DNA from: Sepiola atlantica
Lineage: Eukaryota; Mollusca; Cephalopoda; Sepiida; Sepiolidae
Length of the DNA: 64,000 nt
Assembly (NCBI GenBank): GCA_963556195.1
Contig: OY744517.1
Location: forward strand, 89,328,443 to 89,392,442
Direction of reading: 5' to 3'
In this document: positions 56,073 to 64,000 of the stretch, piece by piece
Numbering within the stretch: position 1 is the first letter of the stretch
Layout: every line of letters starts with the position of its first letter
Program-made: the position numbers and the translations under genes
The notes under the pieces: generated by a model
What the model was told of the DNA's origin: nothing
Seen by the model: the letters and a program-made list of their open reading frames with translations, nothing else
The model's database searches: none

Positions 56073-56370
56073 CCGAAGACCAAGCGTAACTTCCATGAAC
56101 AAAGTTTATTTCCTAGAGCGTTTCGTCTGTGGAACAAAATACAATGAAGCTGTTTTCCAGCCATCTACAACATGATCATCTTCAAGTCTAATGTAAACAA
56201 ATACTTGTTGAGCCGTCCCCTTGAATAATCAGTTACTCTTAAGAAATATTCTGCCCATTCCACAGTTGTTTTCAATCCTCTCGTGGTGGTGCTCAACGTC
56301 CACCCGACAGTCTTTTTAATGCTTATCCTCGAGTGCCCCCCCCCAAGGCATTTATAAAAGGTGATTCATT
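56073..56370 (+). mobile_element. LINE A 3' end
   Basis: Best C-terminal stretch of the family: NFHEQSLFPRAFRLWNKIQ, a stop, then SCFPAIYNMIIFKSNVNKYL and LSRPLE before TAA (56226-56228). The F-P-R-x-x-R-L-W-N-x-x-P core is the usual LINE ending. The tail has GCTTATCCTCGAGTG, then GGTGATTCATTATTTTA. Confidence 0.85.
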
Positions 56371-57063
56371 ATTTTAAAAAAGTACAAATCCAAGATTACT
56401 GAAAAAAATGCTGGGATAAGCAGAGAAAGATTGGTGTTATTTCAAAGTTTTTTTTTCTACTTGATTTGTTGATCCACCAAGGCTTGAGAGTCTAGTTTTA
56501 CCTACTATTTCACATATAACTTAAGGGAAAGAAAGATGGATTCATACCTTTTCAAAAGAGATTTGAGAAACGTATTTTTTATAGCTCTGATAGAACTTGA
56601 GACCAACATGCTAAGCTCACGGTTTGGGATGGCAACTGTTACACCACTTCAGTCGAAACTATCAATGCACGAGTTAACATGACCGATCCGCTTTTCAGAT
56701 TTGAACTTGGTTTTCAGAATCTATAGTCTGTGTACACCACTCGCATACTCGTTTCAGTTCCGATAATCTTGTGTCAGATGTGTAATCGTATAATGTGTCA
56801 GGGTAAAAATAATAAAATAACAAATTTAAAGACTGTGTTTTGACATTTCTTGGCTTTTGAGTTAGGATGAAAATGTACTACCAAATTACATCCATACTTT
56901 ATTTCCTTCCGCTTAAATCCCACTTCCACTTAGAGACTAACCTGCTCCGTTTTTAGTTCTAAACAAACCAGAAAACAGTGGGCTGTCTATTCTTTAGAAA
57001 GGATTGGGAGTGTCTTACAAACTAGTTGTTTTGTTTTTTGTTTCCCCACTTCAAATGAATTTG

Positions 57064-57110
<47 letters not shown>

Positions 57111-57534
57111 GCATTTTCAACAATTAAATATATTTCAAGTAGGATGACCTCTCAAGTAAATATGGTATTGTGGTGACTGCAATGATTCTAGCTAAGAGTA
57201 GGATAGATAGAGGATGACCAACGACTTCCACATTTTGATGGCCTTGTGACAACTTTGTTAAATTACATTTTACCTTTATATCAAATAAATAATTCAAAGT
57301 GTTATGTTCTCGGTCAGAGGAGTAGAAATCCTTCTCGACTGGGACAATTTAAATTTTTGTCCCATCTAGAGTGCCCCTTTTTTGGGTTCTGGATATCCTT
57401 TCCACAAAAGAAAACTTAACTTGTGTCTAAATTTGGGGAGGCAAGTAAATAGGGAGTGTGTTCAGATATGCTTGTTTTTTTCTATACAAAATTCATCACA
57501 AAACTTATCGATTCACTTAGAAAGAAGATAAACA
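56371..57534. other. Non-coding spacer with (TA)n
   Basis: (TA)n at 57066-57104; nothing else recognised. Confidence 0.45.
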
Positions 57535-57775
57535 AAAAATCAGAAGGCATACCAAAGCAGCATCAATCCGGTGAACAAACACCAGATTTTCATGAGTGGT
57601 CTAATGGATATCGTAGTAGAATATGAAATCAGCTATGCCGCGTTCCAATTCAATCAGATCTATTGTGCTTATTTATGCATTAAAAGTGTTGGGAAAAATA
57701 AAAAGAAGGGTATGGATAAAATAACAACTTGTATTCAATTGATCATATATAATTTATCGGATTTTCCTTTTTAAT
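57535..57775 (+). repeat. Dispersed repeat H, copy 2
   Basis: A 67-codon frame (57571-57774) contains FMSGLMDIVVEYEISYAAF and DKITTCIQLIIYN, in register with copy 1 at 44.3 kb (CMIGLIEIITDYGISYVEF and VKIATCVQLSTYN). Parent element unknown. Confidence 0.5.
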
Positions 57776-57840
57776 GGAGCTCTTATAAAAACTTTCACAA
57801 ATCAAAGATGGCTGCTTGGCATGCTACAATAATTGTATTA

Positions 57841-57932
57841 ATAATAACACTGTAATGTTCAATAAGGTCGTGATGCTTGTTGTTTAATAACAACAAGCAT
57901 CACGGCCTTATTAAACATTACAGTGTTATTAT
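57841..57932. repeat. Palindrome with 44-bp arms
   Basis: 57841-57884 and 57889-57932 are reverse complements with two mismatches around TAAT. Confidence 0.95.
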
Positions 57933-57984
57933 ATTCTATAGATCTAACTATTAGGATTCGATTTTTTTTCTACTAATGAAACAT

Positions 57985-58075
57985 CACCACTCGAGAAGAA
58001 AAGTTAAGGAGATAGATAGATAGATTGACGATTTAACGATGATGAATACTATGAGAGGATTGAAAATCTCCACAT
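57985..58075 (-). mobile_element. LINE A tail fragment
   Basis: Minus-strand TTTTCAATCCTCTCATAGTA...CTCGAGTGGTGATGTTTCAT matches the family tail, with a short GATA-type expansion inside. Confidence 0.5.
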
Positions 58076-58425
58076 ACTAACAGGAATTCTTCTCGTTTTG
58101 TCAGAAAAATCGCTTGTGGAATGTAAGGAATAATAAACAAAATATGGGAAATCGAGCTATAAGACTGCTGAAAGCAAACTCAAGGTCCACTTTCTACTCT
58201 TCATGAATTAAATAAACCAAAGATTATTAATTTACAGCTTAATATACAAACCAAAAAAACCCCAACTGTGCAAATTGCCAAAAAAAATATATTTAAAAAT
58301 GAGTCAATCGCATTTAGGTTTTAGTATGTCTTTCTGGGAACCTTTTGATATTTTCATCTATATTTTTTGGTTTTACTTCATAAAACTACATTGCATGAGT
58401 CTGGTATGTTCCGAGTAAAGGATAT

Positions 58426-58491
<66 letters not shown>

Positions 58492-59577
58492 TGGAGATGG
58501 AGAGATGCATTGGAAAATTCATGTTTTCTGATAAATCTTCAGCTAGGCTATTTCAAAATGTCTACTTTACTCACAACAACCATAATTATGACAGTGTATG
58601 GATACGTGCAAAACTAAAGATAAAATAAAAAATATCAGTAAATCCACAGAAAGACAGGATGAAGTCTGCATATTTTAAATAGCCATGGTTCCTGTTAGAA
58701 GAGCCAACAATTTATTTAACATTACAAGCACACGTCCATATCAGAGGAAGAAATAACCTTTTCTCTTTTGCTAACATAGTGCTTGCTTGAAAACAGATGC
58801 TATCCTCCTACATCTTCGCCTGTTTTCCTTTTCTTCTTCATGTCATTTATTTTTTCCACCATCCTCTTACTCTCCTTCTCTTTTGCTGCTACTGCTACTA
58901 CTTTCTCTATTCATCTCTTGCTACAACTTCCGGTTCCATTATACATCTCCTGCCACGCTTTCTCACCTCATTCACCCTTTCTCCCACCATCTACAACATC
59001 CAATGTGCAAACAAGCAACCAAACAAGATCACTAGAGTTTATTGTTATATAGATATAGAGATTTCGGGGAAGCAACTACAGCTAGAGTTACATAAGAATA
59101 TAAAGATATTTTTTTTGTATTATATCAAGTATTTCGTTCTTTGTAGACAAGAAGTGAAGAAACAAAAAAGGTTGAACCAATTGTCTGGAAAACTTTGTAA
59201 TATTTAATGCCAGTTGTGGTAGTCACTCAACTGTTTCTCGAATCTGAAACACTAAGTGCTTATTGCAAAAGGTGTCGTCACAACTGTCTTAAATGGAACA
59301 ATCTGTATAGTCTAAAGATTTTAAAAGAGTACAAAAAATAAACAAAGTTGTCGCTAAAAGAGGAAATGGAGGGGAAAATGACAATTACACAATGAAAATG
59401 TGTCTATTATAGTTGATTGTTCGGGATATGAAATTGGACTCTTCTACTGCTTTCAATTTTTTTTGTTTTGTTAGAAGGGAGGGAGTTTCACTTTTTCCCT
59501 CATTCAGTGATATTGGTGACTTTTTTTCTTCTAAACAGACATATCTTCAGATATATTAATGTGTATATATATATATA
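58076..59577. other. Non-coding spacer with (TA)n
   Basis: (TA)n at 58430-58484. The pyrimidine-rich stretch 58790-59030 gives overlapping frames in all three plus registers but no motif. Confidence 0.45.
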
Positions 59578-59579
59578 TA

Positions 59580-59965
59580 CAGGGTGGGCCAAAATAAGGG
59601 TCCTATCTTTAAATTTGAATAACTTGAATTTGAATAACTTCCACAAAATAAAAGTTAAACTCACCAAACTTTATGTGTGTGTAGACTGACCCTTCCGAGA
59701 TTTTTTGAAATAAACAAAACAAATTTAAGCCGAAAAACACTTCTTAAAACTTACAAAAACTAAAGTATTGTTTTTTTACACTGTTTTGAGTTTTTTAAGC
59801 AAAAATAATGTTTTCTAAATGAGGGTACGTTCCTTAGGGCTAATACGGCTCATGCTTGCTTCGGAAGAGGTCCTTTACTTATTCTAAAAAAAACAATTTA
59901 AAAAAATCAATAAATAAAAAAGTTATGAATTTTTAAAAATAGGACCCTTATTTTTGCCCACCCTG
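59580..59965. mobile_element. mariner/Tc1-type MITE, copy 2
   Basis: 386 bp, nearly identical to 9064-9446, with ends CAGGGTGGGCC / GCCCACCCTG and TA at 59578-59579 and 59966-59967. The left TA is the end of a (TA)n run. Confidence 0.88.
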
Positions 59966-60034
59966 TATAAAGTAAAAAATATATACGTATAATATATTTT
60001 TACTTCCATAATGATAAAAGACTTTCCTGTCTTC

Positions 60035-60180
60035 CTCCAGAAATTCAGACAACATTTTCATAGACAGATCTTTTTTGTAAGGGCTTCCCGCCTGTAGAAC
60101 ACATTACTGCAGGACTGTTTCCCTGCTGATTACAACTTGATTACCTTGAAACCCAACGTCAACAAATTCTTGTCATAAAC
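60035..60180 (+). mobile_element. LINE A C-terminal fragment
   Basis: The frame ending at TAA 60176-60178 reads RQHFHRQIFFVRASRL, a stop, then NTLLQDCFPADYNLITLKPN and VNKFLS. Same C-terminal block as other LINE A copies, more diverged. Confidence 0.7.
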
Positions 60181-60355
60181 CGCCCCATAATTAATAATCA
60201 GTTCATATCATTGATCAATGTCAGTACTCCCATAGTGTACCTTATCTTTCGGCTGGCAATCATTTCCATCTTATTAACCTTTATATATGATGCTAATTTT
60301 ACATTGAGCCTTCCGGCTCAGATATCCTACAGAAATTCCTCTCTTTCACGGACCC

Positions 60356-60356
60356 A

Positions 60357-60411
<55 letters not shown>
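60356..60411. repeat. (CA)n-(TA)n
   Basis: Compound dinucleotide run. Confidence 0.97.
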
Positions 60412-60415
<4 letters not shown>

Positions 60416-60511
60416 GATTTTTCACTTATAAAATAGATCATTCAGTGAAGACCGGGGTTGTTCCAATAAAAACAAGCTCGATGATACTCGATTACAGAGT
60501 ACAGAGCATTT

Positions 60512-60929
60512 ATATGTGATTTCATGAAGGCTTACCAAAGCATTCCTTTCAGGACACCAATGATCACCATTAAAGATATTTTTTCTTACAAATATTATTT
60601 ATTCAAATTAAATGTTTTTTTCCTACACGTGTTTCACTACCAAGCAGGTACTTGCTTGGCAGATCATCAGGGAAATTAAATGTCTGGAATAAGGGTTTCA
60701 ACTGCCGACAATACACAATGTGGCGTTGTGTATTGTCCGCAGTTGAAACCCTTATTCCAGACATTTAATTTCCCTGATGATCTGCCAAGCAAGTACCTGC
60801 TTGGTAGTGAAACACGTGTAGGAAAAAAACATTTAATTTGAATAAATAATATTTGTAAGAAAAAATATCTTTAATGGTGATCATTGGTGTCCTGAAAGGA
60901 ATGCTTTGGTAAGCCTTCATAAAATCACA
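60512..60929. repeat. Near-perfect palindrome, ~204-bp arms
   Basis: 60512-60715 is the reverse complement of about 60726-60929 with only two or three mismatches (for example TTTCATG/TTTTATG and CTGCCGAC/CTGCGGAC). The centre is about 10 bp near ACAATGTGGCGTTG. The right arm is followed by (TA)n. A 68-codon minus frame across the right arm has no known motif. High arm identity implies recent origin or gene conversion. Confidence 0.95.
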
Positions 60930-60950
60930 TATATATATACATATATATAT

Positions 60951-61143
60951 TACTATTTCATGTATCCACATAAAATTTTATAATGAGATATAATTTTTTA
61001 TGTATCAATTTTCAGTATTTACTTCAAAAGTGCTCGATACGTAAGTAGAGCTAAAATGCATTTTAGCCTGAAAATTCCCCCGGGGATGAAACGCGCGAGC
61101 CTCTGTGTAGGTTAATTGCCATAAATATATTTTCATAGCTTAC

Positions 61144-61147
<4 letters not shown>
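60951..61147 (+). mobile_element. Dispersed repeat F, copy 3 (internally inverted)
   Basis: 60951-61053 is colinear with the first 100 bp of copy 1. The remainder, 61066-61147, is the second half of the element in reverse orientation (GCCTG...TAGCTTACTACTA). The junction is the 16-bp palindrome CTAAAATGCATTTTAG. Confidence 0.85.

Positions 61148-61188
<41 letters not shown>
61148..61188. repeat. (TA)n
   Basis: Directly follows repeat F copy 3. Confidence 0.97.
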
Positions 61189-61189
<1 letters not shown>

Positions 61190-62607
61190 TCATTATGGAC
61201 TTCATAAGTTGTTATAAGCACCAAAAGCCGCAGCATAGAGCAATTTGCAAATCAATACAATAAATGTCTTTAATCTACAGTTAAATCTCCTAAGATCGCC
61301 CAGATGCCCGGAATCATAAAACTCTTTCACAGTTTTGAAATGAATAAGTGAGAAGTACAGCAGACTATATGTTAAAGAGAATAAGTGCTTTAATGTCACT
61401 GTTTCACTCCATTATCATTCTTCGAGGAGTTCTCCATTAAATACCGCGCACATCTCTGCTGATCATTTGCCCTTTTGGACTTACAATAAGTCTATAAATA
61501 AAATGGTAAAATAATTTTCCCATCGACACCTGGTGAATCGTATATTTAGCCACGAATATAAGTAAATGTAAGTTGGTAGCTGCGGGTATATTTTCGTACC
61601 TAAGGAGCAGCACCTTGTGAAAGATGGGAATATGGAATGTGAAACATGCACGAGGATTCAAAATGCCAGTACACCAAATTTATAACAAAATATATGAAAA
61701 AAGAAAGGGGCATTCAATTATTAAACAAAATTAGCATCTATGAAACATATTTTGACTGCAATGCTGTATTCATGTGAACCCTGGAAAAGTTATTGTCATC
61801 TCAAGTTGCTCGAAGGATCTCACCTGAGGTCTTAGGTATATACTTAACATCAGATGGTAGAATCTCGGACCGGATACTGAAGTACTGCAGAGGGCAAGAT
61901 GTTGTACAATTGAGTGCCTTATAATTATTAGTGCTTGGCAAAACATGTTGTCCAAAGGAAAAAAAAAGACTCTGAATACAGTTTCTCTATAGGAAATGAA
62001 GGTTTGGCAAATGTTCACAGACAAGTCTAAAAGACGATTCCAAGATTATATGAAAGATAATGTATAAAATAATATGCTGAAGAAATTTCATGTTCGCATA
62101 TACATTATCACCATCTACCATTTTTTCTAAAGATGGAATCACCTAATCGCCATAGATGGAATGCAAAAAAAAAAAATCATTGTTAAATTTCATCTGATGT
62201 CGCTATTGTCGAACATAAAACTCGAACTAAAATACACTTTCTTGGCCTTCAGGCTAGGATCCAAGTGTTGCATCTGTTCTGTCTACATAATATTGTGGGG
62301 TTTGCGTTTGCACAAGACGTCCATAGAATAGAAATATATCAAAAACTCCTACAAGGCTTTTGGATTTAGACTCTCAAAACCAGATATATTCTGAAAAATC
62401 ATTGCTCAGAGTACTTATGTTTCAGTTTGACCAAAAGTGGTACAATAATATCGAAATATTTTTAAGTGTGGCAGCGATATGCAACAGATGAAGGATACAA
62501 CTGTGGAATTTCCACAGGTCCCGCTAGTCTAAAATAATGTTAAACTTGAGATTCAAGCAACAAATTAAAATACTACAAACACATTCATTCTTTTATGTTC
62601 ATCATAA
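61189..62607. other. Non-coding spacer
   Basis: Nothing recognised; frames of 65-84 codons on the minus strand have no motif. Confidence 0.45.
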
Positions 62608-63083
62608 ATGATATTAGGGGTGGGACGTAATGGGTGAAAATTTCAGATTCATGCAAGTAGTATTTTTTGTGTTCATTTATACATAAATAACACTAAACAA
62701 TCAAACATTTTGAAAATTTTGCAAAATTCAAAAGGTGCAGGCCAATAGTTTTGGGCTATTTTACATTCATGAAAACCCTTTCACAGCCTGAAAATGGTCC
62801 TAAATTAAAGTACTATATCAGATTTAACCATCTATATCCATTCATAGCTTTTGAGGATGTTTTAGGACCTGCAATGTCGCATGAAACCACTTTTTCACCG
62901 AAAAATGATGGATTTTGAGTCCCGTAGAGCACTAACGGCTATTTTTGCCGTGCACCTTCTGAATTTTGCAAAATTTTCAAAATGTTTTATTGTTTAGTGT
63001 TATTTATGTATAAATGAACACAAAAAAATACTACTCGCATGAATCTGAAATTTTCACCCATTACGTCCCACCCCTAATGATAT
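62608..63083. mobile_element. Terminal-inverted-repeat element with 7-bp target duplication
   Basis: The element (62615-63076, 462 bp) begins TAGGGGTGGGACGTAATGGG and ends in its reverse complement. Arms are about 125 bp with few mismatches. ATGATAT lies on both sides (62608-62614, 63077-63083). TAGGGG-type ends suggest a hAT-related MITE, though hAT normally makes 8-bp duplications. No transposase frame. Confidence 0.88.
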
Positions 63084-63326
63084 GATATGGGGGCCATTTA
63101 AAAATGTATTAGTCTCATCCAGTTTCATCCAGAAATCATAAGTTATTAGGCTCATCCACAAATCAACATTTTATTATTAAGAAGAACCTATTGTCATCAG
63201 AGAGAGAGAGAGAGATGCTAAAAAGCAAGAAGGAAGGAAAAGGGTTGATTTGTTATTAAACAAACAAAATAAAGGTGGTCAAGAAACTAACAGGTTAGTT
63301 TAATCATCTGTTATAGAAAGGTAATT

Positions 63327-63749
63327 GTCCAGATTAGGACCCAAACTAAAATCGACTTGGCGGCAGTAGTCTCCGGATGTTTGCGTAGACGCATAAAAAA
63401 TCCCGAAGCGCTTATCCAATCACAATGTGAGAAAAATAGCAGATGACAAGTGAACATTTTAATTGGTTGAATCGCAAAATTCACTAATCAGAAATAAAAA
63501 TTGATCAAATCGATAATTAATTTTAACGAACCGTAACTCTAACACTATTTTAACACTTGTTCAGTGATATTCTTCAAAAGTATTATTTTACGTGTAAAAA
63601 ACAATTTTTTTCCAGTTATACATCCAGCCTAGTTTTAAATTTTTGGGATGCAGGCAACTGACTTTTCATTCTGCTTTTTCCGATCGTCTACGTAAACATC
63701 CGGAAACTACCGACACCAAGTCGATTTTAGCTTGAGTCCTAATCTGGAC
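63327..63749. mobile_element. Terminal-inverted-repeat element, GTCCAGATTAGGAC ends
   Basis: Arms 63327-63391 and 63685-63749 (65 bp, about eight mismatches) start GTCCAGATTAGGAC. No clear target duplication found by eye. The end motif recurs in the remnant at 19024-19106. No coding frame. Confidence 0.8.
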
Positions 63750-64000
63750 CTATACCGAAAGATTTGTAGTTAGACTAGAGCTGCAGTCTGAGAGAAGATA
63801 AAAGAACTAATAGAAGGTTCTGCTAGATAGAAGCGACTCATAATTAAGGAAAACGGATATCCATATAGGTAAGATTAATGAAAGCTATTTTAAGGTAAAA
63901 TGGTTGCAGTCATCCTACTTCAAGAGTTCCTGCAACCCTATCCAAGAGAAAGGAATCCAAACAGCATCACCCCCCCCCCACACACACACACTTTTGATAG
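63750..64000. other. Non-coding end of window
   Basis: C homopolymer and short (CA)n at about 63969-63990. Nothing else recognised. Confidence 0.5.

Overview
This window reads as non-genic (intergenic or intronic) DNA from an animal nuclear genome, most likely a cephalopod such as an octopus, or another mollusc. That assignment is an inference from style, not from a marker gene. The sequence is AT-rich and carries more than 25 (TA)n runs. It holds several tRNA-derived SINE types, many dead 3' ends of LINEs, and hAT, Tc1/mariner and Helitron remnants, and it has no operon-like or intact gene structure. I see no complete cellular protein-coding gene and no functional tRNA or rRNA gene. The longest open frames are all produced by tandem repeats whose unit length is a multiple of three.

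Layout. 0-7.5 kb: a LINE 3' end, a Helitron 3' end with a helicase remnant, a SINE, a 51-bp array, a 2.1-kb pyrimidine-rich 63-bp array, a (TTC)n tract and a reverse-strand LINE end. 8.5-12.8 kb: a rearranged LINE, a mariner-type MITE, TA/TG satellites, a LINE zinc-knuckle end, a 23-bp array and a SINE. 13-15 kb: an unnamed repeat (G) and a 131-bp tandem repeat. 17.6-22.7 kb: an inverted pair of coding-like fragments, SINEs and three LINE ends. 22.9-23.9 kb: tandem repeats. 24.6 kb, 32.5 kb and 46.8 kb: three copies of an 0.8-kb fold-back element, the third sitting inside a broken Tc1-like transposase. 26.4-28 kb: a 42-bp array with higher-order structure. 28.4-30.2 kb: a purine-rich satellite. 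34-38.5 kb: a cluster of palindromes, SINEs and a hAT element with an exact 8-bp target duplication. 40-50 kb: further LINE, SINE and unnamed repeat copies. 50.4-53.4 kb: mostly featureless AT-rich DNA. 53.4-64 kb: a reverse-transcriptase fragment, more LINE ends, a second mariner MITE, a 204-bp-arm palindrome and two terminal-inverted-repeat elements.

Taken together these pieces work as a transposon graveyard rather than a pathway. The two most distinctive patterns are the density of long inverted repeats, whose transcripts would fold into long double-stranded RNA, and the frequent placement of (TA)n runs at the ends of SINE, LINE and other dispersed repeat copies. Element names such as LINE A-D, repeat F, G and H are labels used only within this annotation. 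Clade assignments come from recognised protein motifs and remembered family features, not from a database search.
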